Shown here piece after piece: positions 43,449-52,582 of a DNA stretch of 64,000 nucleotides. The notes under the pieces were generated by a model that did not search any database, was not told where the DNA came from, and was given only the letters and a program-made list of their open reading frames with translations. Each line of letters begins with the position of its first letter. The stretch's first letter is position 1. The translations under genes were made by a program, and so were the position numbers. Source of the stretch: a virus; the IMG/VR virus record IMGVR_UViG_3300040856_003829, positions 32,161 to 96,160 of that record. The stretch is one strand, 5' to 3'.

Positions 43449-44435
43449 TTATAATTTTTCTTGCCAGTAATCTATCATTTCATCTAACATAGATTCAAAT
43501 GTATATTTAGGTTCCCAACCTGTTTTTTGTTTGAGTTTAGAACAATCACCTTTCAAATCTTCTAACTCTTCAGGTCTGAAATATTTCTCATCAATAATTA
43601 AATGTTTGTCAATATCCAAATCTAGTTTTTTGAAAACATATTCCACTAAATCTCTAACAGAATGAGAAATTCCAGTTGAACAAACAAAATCATCTGGGTT
43701 GTTTTGTTGTAGTATTAACCACATGGCTTCCACATAATCTTTAGCGTGTCCCCAATCTCTTGTGGCTTCCATATTACCTAAAGACAATGTTTTGGATAAT
43801 CCTTTTTTTATTTTGACCGCAGCTTTTACCACTTTATTAGTTACAAAATTAGTCCCTCGTCTAGGTGACTCGTGATTAAATAATATACCATTAGAAACAA
43901 ACATCTGATAAGAATTCCTATAATTTCTACTTATGTTATATGCAAAAACTTTAGAACAACCATAAGGAGAAACTGGATTCATTGGTGTTGTCTCACGTTG
44001 ATATCCATCATCATCAATGTTATTTCCAAACATTTCTGAAGATGACGCTTGATATACCTTAATATTAGGATTTACTAATTTTACAGCTTCTAATAGGTTC
44101 AGAGCACCTAAACCTGTTACATTTGCAGTGTAAATTGGTTGATCGAAGGAAATTCGAACGTGTGATTGTGCCGCCAAATTATAAATCTCATCTGGATTAC
44201 ATTTTTGTATGATCCTTATTAATGATGATAAGTCTGTCATGTCAACATATTCTAAATTAGAACTAATTGCATGATATACATTATCCAGTCGATTAGTTTG
44301 GTTTTCCGCCACTGAGTTTCTTTTCACAGTACCCCATACTTCATATCCTTTTTCTATCAAAAATTCTGCAAGATATGAACCATCTTGGCCATTAATACCT
44401 GTAATTAATGCGACTTTATTTTCTTGATTTTTCAT
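43449..44435 (-). CDS. gmd: GDP-mannose 4,6-dehydratase
   Basis: 328 residues. Typical GMD landmarks: ALITGINGQDGSYLAEFLIE (Rossmann and glycine motif), AAQSHVRISFDQP, SSSEMFGN, catalytic SPYGCSK (Tyr-x-x-x-Lys), and FNHESPRRGTNFVTNKV. It converts GDP-D-mannose to GDP-4-keto-6-deoxymannose with bound NADP. The start codon overlaps the neighbouring gene by 20 bases, so the two are co-translated. Confidence 0.95.
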   Translation of the reverse strand: MKNQENKVALITGINGQDGSYLAEFLIEKGYEVWGTVKRNSVAENQTNRLDNVYHAISSNLEYVDMTDLSSLIRIIQKCNPDEIYNLAAQSHVRISFDQPIYTANVTGLGALNLLEAVKLVNPNIKVYQASSSEMFGNNIDDDGYQRETTPMNPVSPYGCSKVFAYNISRNYRNSYQMFVSNGILFNHESPRRGTNFVTNKVVKAAVKIKKGLSKTLSLGNMEATRDWGHAKDYVEAMWLILQQNNPDDFVCSTGISHSVRDLVEYVFKKLDLDIDKHLIIDEKYFRPEELEDLKGDCSKLKQKTGWEPKYTFESMLDEMIDYWQEKL

Positions 44436-45312
44436 AATTTTCTAAAAACCATTTTATTGTTTTTTTTATTCCAACTTCAATTGGTGTAAATTCAAATTCA
44501 GGTAAATATTCTTTAATCTTTGAATTGTCTGATGGTTTTCTAAACTGACCATCAGGTTTTGACTTGTCGAATAATACTTCCCCTTTAAAATTAAACTCTT
44601 GTACTAATAAATCAACTAAATCTCTAATTGAAATTTCTTGTGAAGTCGATAAAATAATTGGTTCGGGATCATTGTAATTTTTTAAAACCCATTCAGTCAA
44701 ATGACTAACATCTTCAGAATAAATAAATTCTCTTAAAGGTTTACCTGATCCCCATACCTCAAATGGTCTATTATCAATTTGTGAAATATACATTTTATGT
44801 ATCAGCATCGGAACTACATGACCGTGAGTTAAAGAAAAATTGTCATTTGGTCCATAAATATTTGTTGGAACAACTGATTTATAATTTAATCCATACTGTT
44901 CTTTATAAGATCTAATCTGTATATCCGCCATCCTTTTAGCATATGCGTAAGCATCATTCGAAAAATGAGGAGGACCCAAATGAATGTATTCTTCCTTAAG
45001 TGGATATTTGGTGTTATCAGGAAAAATACAGGTGGATAAAAAAGTAACTAGATTTTTAACACCATGATTTCTTGCTTGTTCAATCACATTAGTGTTTATC
45101 ATGATATTATCATAAAAATATTCACCTTTGAAATTCATATTAGATCCTAATCCACCAACTTTTGCGGCCGTATGTATGACTTCAGTAGGTTTATATTTTT
45201 TATACATTTTAATCACCTCATTGGTTTTAGTTAAATTATAATCCTTAGATGATATTTTTACGTCTCCATCAAGACATGAACCTACTAAACCATTTCCTGT
45301 TATTAACCTCAT
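44416..45312 (-). CDS. fcl: GDP-L-fucose synthase
   Basis: 298 residues. Matches GDP-fucose synthase (epimerase/reductase): HTAAKVGGLGSNMNFKGEYF, NVIEQARNHGVKNLVTFLST with the Cys used in epimerisation (STCIFPD), and the YAYAKRM (Tyr-x-x-x-Lys) site. Together with gmd it makes GDP-L-fucose from GDP-mannose. The N-terminus is a few residues shorter than usual (MRLITGNGLVGS). Confidence 0.93.
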   Translation of the reverse strand: MRLITGNGLVGSCLDGDVKISSKDYNLTKTNEVIKMYKKYKPTEVIHTAAKVGGLGSNMNFKGEYFYDNIMINTNVIEQARNHGVKNLVTFLSTCIFPDNTKYPLKEEYIHLGPPHFSNDAYAYAKRMADIQIRSYKEQYGLNYKSVVPTNIYGPNDNFSLTHGHVVPMLIHKMYISQIDNRPFEVWGSGKPLREFIYSEDVSHLTEWVLKNYNDPEPIILSTSQEISIRDLVDLLVQEFNFKGEVLFDKSKPDGQFRKPSDNSKIKEYLPEFEFTPIEVGIKKTIKWFLENYEKSRK

Positions 45313-45315
45313 ACT

Positions 45316-46002
45316 TTAAATTACTTTCCATTTATCAGAAACACATACTCCCCAATCATCATCTCTACTTTTGTAATTTTTATGAAAAACTAAATTCTGA
45401 TTTGGAGTGGTTGTGTGTAAGTCTACTAAATGAAAGAATGATGAGTTAACACAATGAACTTCTTCTGCGTTATCTATTAGTTTGAGATAATCAAATATTG
45501 TATCGGCTTGTTCTACAAATATCCTTTTCAAATTATTACCAATTAAGTCATAATTTATTCCATCTAATCCCCCACTATGTTTATTATGTATTAATGCATA
45601 TTTTTCATCATTAGGATTTAATTTTTCATACTGATTATTCTCCTTTATAAAGTCTCTTTCAACATAAAAATCAGTCCACCTTTTTTGATGGTCAACATTC
45701 ATACTTTTATAAAAATTTTCATCCCACATTGGTCCACAACAAAAAGTATTATGGTGACCTATTATGGTTAATTTTTGACTTAAATTATTTTTGGAAATGT
45801 AGTCGTTAACCCCGAAATCATCATTTACCGCAATCAATTCTAAATTAGAAAGATCTCTGAACATAAACTGGACACTAGGTAAATTATGATGTTTAACAAA
45901 CAAATATGTTTTATCGTAATCTCTAATTAAATTCCTTATTAAACCATTACAAATTAAATGATCCCCTAATCCTAAATGTTGGTGTATGTAGTTTATATTC
46001 AT
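45316..46002 (-). CDS. Glycosyltransferase-like protein, heptosyl/fucosyl-transferase style
   Basis: 228 residues starting NYIHQHLGLGDHLICNGLIR, which resembles the N-terminal nucleotide-sugar region of family 9-like (GLGDxL) glycosyltransferases. A middle HNKHSGGLDGINYD and the end EVHCVNSSFFHLVDLHTTTP fit the C-terminal GT-B domain. It is short for GT-B. Assignment is moderate. Overlaps the kinase gene by 4 bases. Confidence 0.6.
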   Translation of the reverse strand: MNINYIHQHLGLGDHLICNGLIRNLIRDYDKTYLFVKHHNLPSVQFMFRDLSNLELIAVNDDFGVNDYISKNNLSQKLTIIGHHNTFCCGPMWDENFYKSMNVDHQKRWTDFYVERDFIKENNQYEKLNPNDEKYALIHNKHSGGLDGINYDLIGNNLKRIFVEQADTIFDYLKLIDNAEEVHCVNSSFFHLVDLHTTTPNQNLVFHKNYKSRDDDWGVCVSDKWKVI

Positions 46003-46742
46003 TTTTTTACTGTTGCAACTCCTTTTATCTGAACAACTTCTCTAGCTTTTTTATTTGCAAAAATAATTGAATTTGGAATATCTTTAGTATTTAAATAAAA
46101 ATAAATAAATGAACTTAGAAATGTATCACCAGCACCACTTACATCAAAAGTATTAATAGGTTCTGTTTCATAAATTACATTATCGTATTGACATCCTTTA
46201 CCTCCTAAAGTGACAATCATTTTTTTATCTAAAAATTCTAAGTTTCCATGTAACTCTAAATTTTTGTTATATTCAGTTTCGTTGATCTTGATAAAATCAA
46301 TATTTTCACAATACTTACCTAATAATTTTTTTGTGTCTAAAAATACTGGGCACTTCACATTTTCACTTATGTATTGTATATCCTTTTCATTTAAAAAACC
46401 TTTATTGTAATCAGAAATGACAACCGCATCCCACTGAAGATTTAATTTTTCATATAGAATTGATCTATCTATCCGATCACATTTATCGTTTTCATCTACT
46501 CTTATTATCAGTTGATTACTTGACTTATCAACATATCTAATTTTGTGTATTGTACTCTGATTTGTTACCAGATCGACTTCAAGACCGAAAGAACTCAAAT
46601 TCTCTTTTACATTTGCAGCCATACCTGGATTTGTTGTATAATCTGAAGGTAAGAAAACTGGTACAGGCGCTTCAGGACATAACCGGTTACATTTCCCATA
46701 AACAAATTTATCGATACATGAGTCTCCAATAACTAAAATCAT
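45999..46742 (-). CDS. PfkB-family sugar kinase, HldE/RfaE N-domain type
   Basis: 247 residues. The first block ILVIGDSCIDKFVYGKCNRL then CPEAPVPVF resembles the heptose-7-phosphate kinase domain of HldE, and FDVSGAGDTFLSSFIYFYLN is the PfkB motif II with the catalytic Asp. It is shorter than a full HldE kinase domain (about 320) and lacks the adenylyltransferase. A D-glycero-manno-heptose kinase role is inferred. Overlaps neighbours on both sides. Confidence 0.7.
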   Translation of the reverse strand: MILVIGDSCIDKFVYGKCNRLCPEAPVPVFLPSDYTTNPGMAANVKENLSSFGLEVDLVTNQSTIHKIRYVDKSSNQLIIRVDENDKCDRIDRSILYEKLNLQWDAVVISDYNKGFLNEKDIQYISENVKCPVFLDTKKLLGKYCENIDFIKINETEYNKNLELHGNLEFLDKKMIVTLGGKGCQYDNVIYETEPINTFDVSGAGDTFLSSFIYFYLNTKDIPNSIIFANKKAREVVQIKGVATVKK

Positions 46743-47404
46743 TTTTTCAATATCATGTGATCATTGGTTAATGGTAAATCATTTTCATCAATTCTTTCAC
46801 CTATAAAACGACCTTCAGGATCCCTTTCGATTGGGAAGGGTCTTCCATTACCAAACTCATCATGAATTACCATATCATTTGTGTAACTTTCATAAACGGA
46901 TTTCAAAAACATTTGATCTGCTCCGTAACCTATTGGTTTTGACTCGTGCCATTTCGAAACCATATCGGTGAGAGGTAAAATTTTAGATTTTATTCCCCAC
47001 ATTCCACCTAAAATTCCAGGACGGTCGTTTCCATATGGAATCGCATGTGCAGGATGATCTCTCATTACATGGATTGATTTTCCACTGTCTATCCATTCGT
47101 CTACTGCCATTTTTTCCCTTATAGAAACTCTAGAATCACAATCCCTAAAGACAACATATTCACAGTCATCAATATCTGATGCTAAAAATCTCCAGAACAT
47201 ACCGTATAGATTTTTATCAGTAATGTCGATGGTCAATACATCTAGTTCATTTAATTTATCAATTGTTTCAGTTGGTACAGTATTATCATAATAAACTACC
47301 ATTTTCCACCCAGGATAAATATCCTGAATAATTTCAGCGTTTCTGATTGCCCCTTCATTATAAATTGTTTGTTTAGACCACAAACTAAAACTTACGTAAT
47401 TCAT
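46739..47404 (-). CDS. Glycosyltransferase-like GT-A protein
   Basis: 221 residues: YVVFRDCDSRVSI provides a DCDSR (DxD-like) metal site, followed by AVDEWIDSGKSIHVMRDHPA. The pattern resembles small GT-A enzymes with DxD then a helix, as in GT32/GT8-type proteins. No donor is evident. Part of the contiguous cassette. Confidence 0.55.
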   Translation of the reverse strand: MNYVSFSLWSKQTIYNEGAIRNAEIIQDIYPGWKMVVYYDNTVPTETIDKLNELDVLTIDITDKNLYGMFWRFLASDIDDCEYVVFRDCDSRVSIREKMAVDEWIDSGKSIHVMRDHPAHAIPYGNDRPGILGGMWGIKSKILPLTDMVSKWHESKPIGYGADQMFLKSVYESYTNDMVIHDEFGNGRPFPIERDPEGRFIGERIDENDLPLTNDHMILKK

Positions 47405-47409
47405 ATATA

Positions 47410-48084
47410 TTAATTTATAATATTCATTAATTTATATAAGTCATTCATTTGATTAAAATTCTTTACATAATGATGGGTAAAGAATTCAATAGGATTTATT
47501 ATATTGTTATATCTATCATCTAGAGTTTCAACCCCGATTCGGTCTTTTCCTTTTTCATCATGAGGATTGAATCTATCGTCATTGACAAATTTTATTTTAT
47601 TTTCTCTACAAAACATCCCTAAAGTCACGTCTGAATAACCAGTATCCAAAAACTTAATACCTTTTGATATATATTCAACCCTTTTTTTGTTGATTAAGTA
47701 ACCTGCACCACCAGAACAGTAATTTAAGAATGGGTCCTGGGAGTAATTTTGCATCACATGACCATGTATTTTGTTTTTATCAAAATTGTTCAAATTTGAT
47801 TCTAAAAGTTTTGTATTTACGAAAGTATCGTCATCACAGAAAAAAAACCACTCATATATTTGATAGAGTTTATGGGTATCAATTAACTTCCATACATTGA
47901 CATGTTTGTCTTCGTTAGATAAATAATCAGTTCTATTGGATACTTTAAATATTCTATTTTCAGGATCATGATGATCTGAGTAAAATAGATAGTTTTTACC
48001 TTGACCCCATGTATTAACTACGTTTTCCCATCTTTCAGGATTCATAGATCCATGTAAAATTACATAAAGTATATTATTGTTCAT
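47410..48084 (-). CDS. Fringe/GT31-like beta-1,3-glycosyltransferase
   Basis: 224 residues. WFFFCDDDTFVNT (DDD, residues 84-86), then CSGGAGYLINKKRVEYISKG and YSDVTLGMF, and a late HHYVK, reproduce the layout of Fringe/core-1 beta-1,3-glycosyltransferases (DDDT, GGAGY, D-V-T/x-L-G, HY/HF). This family is best known in eukaryotes, and a compact bacteriophage version is unusual. Donor (GlcNAc, Gal or other) unknown. Overlaps the GT gene upstream by 11 bases. Confidence 0.65.
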   Translation of the reverse strand: MNNNILYVILHGSMNPERWENVVNTWGQGKNYLFYSDHHDPENRIFKVSNRTDYLSNEDKHVNVWKLIDTHKLYQIYEWFFFCDDDTFVNTKLLESNLNNFDKNKIHGHVMQNYSQDPFLNYCSGGAGYLINKKRVEYISKGIKFLDTGYSDVTLGMFCRENKIKFVNDDRFNPHDEKGKDRIGVETLDDRYNNIINPIEFFTHHYVKNFNQMNDLYKLMNIIN

Positions 48085-49498
48085 TATGTATCAGTTTTTC
48101 TATCATAATTTTTTTATCAACAACATGATCTTGCGTTCCGTGAGAGTCCATTTGGAAGTGGTGTATCATATCAGGTAAAACAAGTAATTTTTTATTTTTC
48201 ATATATGTAAAAAATGTAAGTGATCTTTCGTGTTGATGACCAGCAGTATTAGACTTTAAAATATCTGGCAATAATGGTAGGAACCAATTCATATACTGAT
48301 CAAAACATGATTTTTTAAAAATACTATTAGATGTTGAAGTCCAAGACATATTTGGATTGTCCTGTAAAGACCTACGTATTTCATCCTCCATATTTCTTTT
48401 GTAGACTTTACTAATGGATAAGAATAATTCACTTACCCACCTTGGATCATTTATGAAATGATGTTCATTACAAGGTCTGGGTAGAAATCTTATCATATCC
48501 ACACCATTTTCCATATGTTTTGGTAATTTTTGAAATGATTGATTATTGATAATTGTATCGTACTCCAAAAGACTTATATATTTTTTATTTGAAAGATTAT
48601 TCTTCCAAATAGCATACCAAGCGGTGAAAGAATTTATATTAGGATATTGTTCAATATTATGTTCTAAATTTCTACAAATAATAACATTTTCGTAAGATGA
48701 TATTTTTTCTATTGGACCTTTACCAACAAAAAGGTATTTTAAATTAGGTATACCATAATACTTTTCGTGTCTTTCATATTCAACTATTATATTTTCATCA
48801 TGTACGATAATAAATGTATCAAGATCATCAAAAGAATTTAAGTTCAAAGGTAATACATCAGAATATTTTTCACTAAAATCCAACCTTTTTTTATCCCACG
48901 ATTCATTAGTCTGTCCGACTGATAAATGGGTTACTCTAACCGCAGTTGTTATTCCTATATTCACCCCTTTTAAAAAATTCGGTACACAAAAATTCATATC
49001 GTAAAAGTGGAACCCATCAACACTCTCATCAAAATTTTCTTCAATTTTTGATTTTCTGACTACCATAAATAAACCATCAATCATGACAGTAGACTCTATT
49101 CTATTTTTTATTTCTCTAGAATACCTACTTTCCCACTTATTATTCTCGTTTTGATGATTTACAATACCATACATAGTTTCAGGTACTTCCCACCACATAC
49201 CACTTTCTGGTACATATTTTGAACCGGCTAATCCAATAATTCCATACTCTTCATTTTTTTTAATGACATTATTTAATTTGAAACCCCAATTTTTAGTTTC
49301 AAAGATTAAATCATCATGGATAAGTATAACCGTATCGAAACTAGCTTTTTCTAGAATGATATTATAAACTTCTGACAAAGAATGAGTCCCTTTGTTTTCA
49401 AAAGGTATAATCTCAACATTCTTAGGTCCTACCGTTTTTTTTATGTGTTGAATATACCCTTCATCAATTGATCGAGTAGAAAATCCTATTGTATACAT
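48074..49498 (-). CDS. Two-domain glycosyltransferase
   Basis: 474 residues. N-terminal part: IILEKASFDTVILIHDDLIF and EYGIIGLAGSKYVPESGMWW resemble the Glyco_tranf_2_5-type GT-A domain (HDD metal site) including a fuller WDKKRLDFSEKYSD end. C-terminal part from about residue 225 (NLKYLFVGKGPIEKISSYEN, TAWYAIWKNNLSNKKYISLL) is an additional domain of unknown function with a YDTII site. Domain boundaries are my estimate. Confidence 0.6.
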   Translation of the reverse strand: MYTIGFSTRSIDEGYIQHIKKTVGPKNVEIIPFENKGTHSLSEVYNIILEKASFDTVILIHDDLIFETKNWGFKLNNVIKKNEEYGIIGLAGSKYVPESGMWWEVPETMYGIVNHQNENNKWESRYSREIKNRIESTVMIDGLFMVVRKSKIEENFDESVDGFHFYDMNFCVPNFLKGVNIGITTAVRVTHLSVGQTNESWDKKRLDFSEKYSDVLPLNLNSFDDLDTFIIVHDENIIVEYERHEKYYGIPNLKYLFVGKGPIEKISSYENVIICRNLEHNIEQYPNINSFTAWYAIWKNNLSNKKYISLLEYDTIINNQSFQKLPKHMENGVDMIRFLPRPCNEHHFINDPRWVSELFLSISKVYKRNMEDEIRRSLQDNPNMSWTSTSNSIFKKSCFDQYMNWFLPLLPDILKSNTAGHQHERSLTFFTYMKNKKLLVLPDMIHHFQMDSHGTQDHVVDKKIMIEKLIHNEQ

Positions 49499-49500
49499 TT

Positions 49501-50088
49501 TTAGTTACCTGTTGACCCGAAACCATTAGAGTTTCTATCTTTATCTTCTATCTTGTTCACTTTGACTAACTCTATTTCACCTCCTTGAATAACAGGACAA
49601 AGTACCGCTTGTGCGATTTTATCTCCGACACTCACTTGTTGAGTCTCGTTACTTAAATTTATAAGGATAACTTTGATCTCACCCGTATATCCTTGGTCTA
49701 CCGTACCCGGAGTATTTAAGACGGTCAATCCTTTTTTGTATGCCAAACCACTTTTAGGTCTTACTTGAATTTCATATCTATTAGGGATATCAATTCTTAA
49801 ACCTGTTGGTATTAATTTTCTTTCTCCAGGTAGAAGGGAGTGGTTTTCATTTGATCTTAAATCAAATCCTGAATCTGTATTGTAATGGTACATCGGTTCT
49901 GAATTATCAGAATCGAAACTATATTGTACTTCTAATTTTCTTTTGAATTCTTGATTAAACGTATTCTCTATTTCTTCCATGTCTAATCCTAACGAGTTAA
50001 TTAATTGTGTAGGATCAAACTCAAAATCTTCATTGGAAGAACTTAATGAATCCATAACTCGTTTTAATTCTTTAATCTTTTCAATCAT
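49501..50088 (-). CDS. dut: dUTPase with N-terminal extension
   Basis: 195 residues. The trimeric dUTPase motifs are present: DSGFDLRSN (I), PKSGLAYKKG (II), GTVDQGYTGEIKVI with the base-selecting region (III), VGDKIAQAV (IV) and the C-terminal NSNGFGSTG (V). Residues 1-50 form an extra helical, acidic segment not normally found. The enzyme hydrolyses dUTP to dUMP, keeping uracil out of phage DNA. It overlaps the exonuclease gene by 4 bases. Confidence 0.95.
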   Translation of the reverse strand: MIEKIKELKRVMDSLSSSNEDFEFDPTQLINSLGLDMEEIENTFNQEFKRKLEVQYSFDSDNSEPMYHYNTDSGFDLRSNENHSLLPGERKLIPTGLRIDIPNRYEIQVRPKSGLAYKKGLTVLNTPGTVDQGYTGEIKVILINLSNETQQVSVGDKIAQAVLCPVIQGGEIELVKVNKIEDKDRNSNGFGSTGN

Positions 50089-50786
50089 TTTAACTTATAA
50101 ATTTTTGTAATTATTTCTAATAAACTTTTAACATCTTCTTCACAGTATTTAGATATTTCATCTAACTTTCCATCATACCAATAATTTGAATGTACACTTT
50201 TACCTGTAACACTTCCCGTTTTGGGACTATCGAGTCCCATAGAAACACTCATTAGATCCAATGATGAAAGTCCATAGTTTGAATTAAATCCCCATAATTC
50301 TTTAGTGTCAATAGCTTTCATTTCCCACGGTTTTGTGGAATATGAAGGTAAGATTTTTGGAGGTTTTATAGAATTACTTAAAAACTTTTTTCCCAAATAT
50401 GGTATGTCAAAACTTTTTATATTATGACCACACAAATGAAATCCCAAATCAAAAACTTTATCTAAAAGATCTTTTATCTGCATAAGTAAATCTTTTTCAT
50501 TGTCATTTTTAAAAGTTTGGGTGTGTGTTTCCCCTTTAGGGGTTACAAATGAAAAACTTGCACAAACAATTTTTCCGAACTCAGGAACTAAAGCAGATTT
50601 GGATTCATAAACTTCATCACTGGTCATTCCATCAGTATCTGAATATTTTCTTTTGAACCAATCCATATAATTCATAAAAAGTCTATGATGTTCAGGATAG
50701 TTCTCTTCTAAACTATTCAAATCTGGTGTCATACCGACAGTTTCGATATCAAAGAATAAAATTTTATTTAAAGAGTGGTCTATCAT
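50085..50786 (-). CDS. DEDD-family 3'-5' exonuclease
   Basis: 233 residues. LFFDIETVG gives ExoI (Asp13, Glu15), GHNIKSFDIPYL gives ExoII, and YCEEDVKSL gives ExoIII, placing it with DNA-polymerase-B-like exonucleases; the Y in YCEED fits the DEDDy subgroup. There is no polymerase domain, so it acts alone, probably in DNA repair, proofreading in trans or end trimming. Overlaps dut and the next gene by 4 bases each. Confidence 0.85.
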   Translation of the reverse strand: MIDHSLNKILFFDIETVGMTPDLNSLEENYPEHHRLFMNYMDWFKRKYSDTDGMTSDEVYESKSALVPEFGKIVCASFSFVTPKGETHTQTFKNDNEKDLLMQIKDLLDKVFDLGFHLCGHNIKSFDIPYLGKKFLSNSIKPPKILPSYSTKPWEMKAIDTKELWGFNSNYGLSSLDLMSVSMGLDSPKTGSVTGKSVHSNYWYDGKLDEISKYCEEDVKSLLEIITKIYKLK

Positions 50787-51985
50787 TTTACTAAACTTTT
50801 ATATATTTCAGCCCTAACTTTAGTCATGTTATTTAGATCATATTTGTCTTTGACTGTTTCATATAGTCTTTCACCCAAATCTTCAACCCAAGAAGGATTA
50901 TCGATTAGTTTTTTCATAAATTTAGCCCAATCTCTAGGTCTTTTAGGATCAACAAGTAATGCATTACCATCAACAAAATTACCCTTATCTAAACTGTGTT
51001 TCAAATCTATAGTATACGGTCCATAATTTGATGCAATAATCGGTTTTTTGTAAAATCCTGCTTCGATGACTTTTAATTGAGACTTCATCTTATTAAAGAT
51101 GTGATCTTTGATAGGTGCGAGTGATACATCGAATTTAGAATAATTTTTTGCATAACTTGTCACAGGTAATGTCCAGACTCTTTTATATGATTGGTCATCA
51201 CCAGAATATTCTTCATTTACAAATTTGTGAAGGAATTCTTTATGATCTTCTTTTACGTGTTTAAAGTTGTTTGTTACAATTTTTTCATAGTCATACCAGA
51301 CAGTCTCTAATGGTTTAATGTCTCTAACCTTTTCTGTACCATCTGGACCTATTTCAGTTACTGAACCTCTAGTGTCAAATCCACATAGAACAAATCCAAA
51401 CTTGTCTTTTACACTATCTAACGTTGATATACCTGAAAGAAGTTGTATATCATGTAAGTGTGATGACCCACCTAACCATCCAAATCTTAAAACATCACTT
51501 TCTGTTGTTTTCTCATTAAATTGATCTTCATTTGGATCAATACAGTTTGGTAGTACGAAAACATTCTTATTAAATTTTTCTATTTCTTTTCTAAAAATAT
51601 CCGTTGTGGTCGTCACAAATTGCGCTAATTTTAAACTTTCCTGAATTCCTTTGTGAATTCCGTTTTTCATAACAATTGCGTGTGCTGGGTGTTCTTTTGT
51701 TGGTAACCAATAATCATCTAGATCACAAATAGTAATAATCCCTAATTGATTTAGTGTTTTAATAACACGCGCACTTTGATCCGGATTTCTAGTAATCGAT
51801 CGGTGGAAGTGAACTATTTGATATTTTTTCCAATAGTCGGGGTCATTAACTTGAGGATTGTAATCTATATCAACATTAAAATCATCACCATAAAGTTCTT
51901 GTAGTTTTGTATGTGGATCAACTGACCTAAATTTTCCGACTCCAGTAGTGTCAGAAGGCAGCACCAAAATATTAATCTTACTCAT
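50783..51985 (-). CDS. GT4-like glycosyltransferase
   Basis: 400 residues. Early part: INILVLPSDTTGVGKFRSVD and FHRSITRNPDQSARVI. C-terminal part: KSQLKVIEAGFYKKPIIASN (the GT4 E-A-x-x-x-x-x-P-I-I pattern) and GNALLVDP. Likely retaining GT-B enzyme. A short AT-only hairpin (51989-52007) lies just before the ATG. No Rossmann or membrane anchor is visible. Confidence 0.75.
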   Translation of the reverse strand: MSKINILVLPSDTTGVGKFRSVDPHTKLQELYGDDFNVDIDYNPQVNDPDYWKKYQIVHFHRSITRNPDQSARVIKTLNQLGIITICDLDDYWLPTKEHPAHAIVMKNGIHKGIQESLKLAQFVTTTTDIFRKEIEKFNKNVFVLPNCIDPNEDQFNEKTTESDVLRFGWLGGSSHLHDIQLLSGISTLDSVKDKFGFVLCGFDTRGSVTEIGPDGTEKVRDIKPLETVWYDYEKIVTNNFKHVKEDHKEFLHKFVNEEYSGDDQSYKRVWTLPVTSYAKNYSKFDVSLAPIKDHIFNKMKSQLKVIEAGFYKKPIIASNYGPYTIDLKHSLDKGNFVDGNALLVDPKRPRDWAKFMKKLIDNPSWVEDLGERLYETVKDKYDLNNMTKVRAEIYKSLVK

Positions 51986-51988
51986 TCA

Positions 51989-52007
51989 TATACTTTTTTA
52001 AAGTATA
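51989..52007. promoter_or_regulatory. AT-only hairpin before the glycosyltransferase start
   Basis: TATACTTT / AAAGTATA with a TTT loop, ending 3 bases before the ATG of the minus-strand gene that starts at 51985. It has no T-run on the downstream side, so it is not a typical terminator; a leader structure or operator is possible. Confidence 0.3.
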
Positions 52008-52035
52008 GTAAAAAAAAAGTGTTAAGTAAAAAGTC

Positions 52036-52578
52036 TTATTTAATTTTTTTGATTTTTGTTACGACACCCTCGAATAAATGATTCCCTACTTTGAATACTA
52101 ACTTTTCTTTTGTGTCTTTACCCGATTCACTTAAAATTATCTTGTCAGACAATTCTTCTTTGATAACATCTTTTACAGTATCTCTGACTATATCTCGAAT
52201 CATATTTCTTAAATCGACGTCATTTTCTTTAATTTTTGATATTTGAGCTTGAGGTGACTTTTTATTTTGATTAATTAGTTTAGCAGCACCTTCAATTATA
52301 TCGTTACTAAGTGTGACACCACCTTGGTCTGGTTTTTGAATCGGATTATCAATCATAAGTTTTTTTATCTCATCAGGTAGGTTCGAACCCATAATTGAAC
52401 TTTCATTTAAGCTTTTACTCATCGGATCAACAGGAACATTTTTAGGTGCTTGATTTTCGTTAACAATATTTTGAGGTATATTATAGTTAGGTAAACCTTT
52501 TCCTGAGTTTGGAATACCTTCTTGAGCATCCATTATTTGTTTAGATATTGCTAATTTTTGCATTAATGATTGATCCAT
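52036..52578 (-). CDS. Hypothetical virion-type protein
   Basis: 180 residues, low-complexity Asn/Pro/Gln-rich N-terminus (NSGKGLPNYNIPQNIV) and helical C-terminus (RDIVRDTVKDVIKEELSDKI). No domain recognised. It is the last of a chain of five minus-strand genes (52036-54353) with head/tail accessory features. Confidence 0.5.
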   Translation of the reverse strand: MDQSLMQKLAISKQIMDAQEGIPNSGKGLPNYNIPQNIVNENQAPKNVPVDPMSKSLNESSIMGSNLPDEIKKLMIDNPIQKPDQGGVTLSNDIIEGAAKLINQNKKSPQAQISKIKENDVDLRNMIRDIVRDTVKDVIKEELSDKIILSESGKDTKEKLVFKVGNHLFEGVVTKIKKIK

Positions 52579-52582
52579 GATT

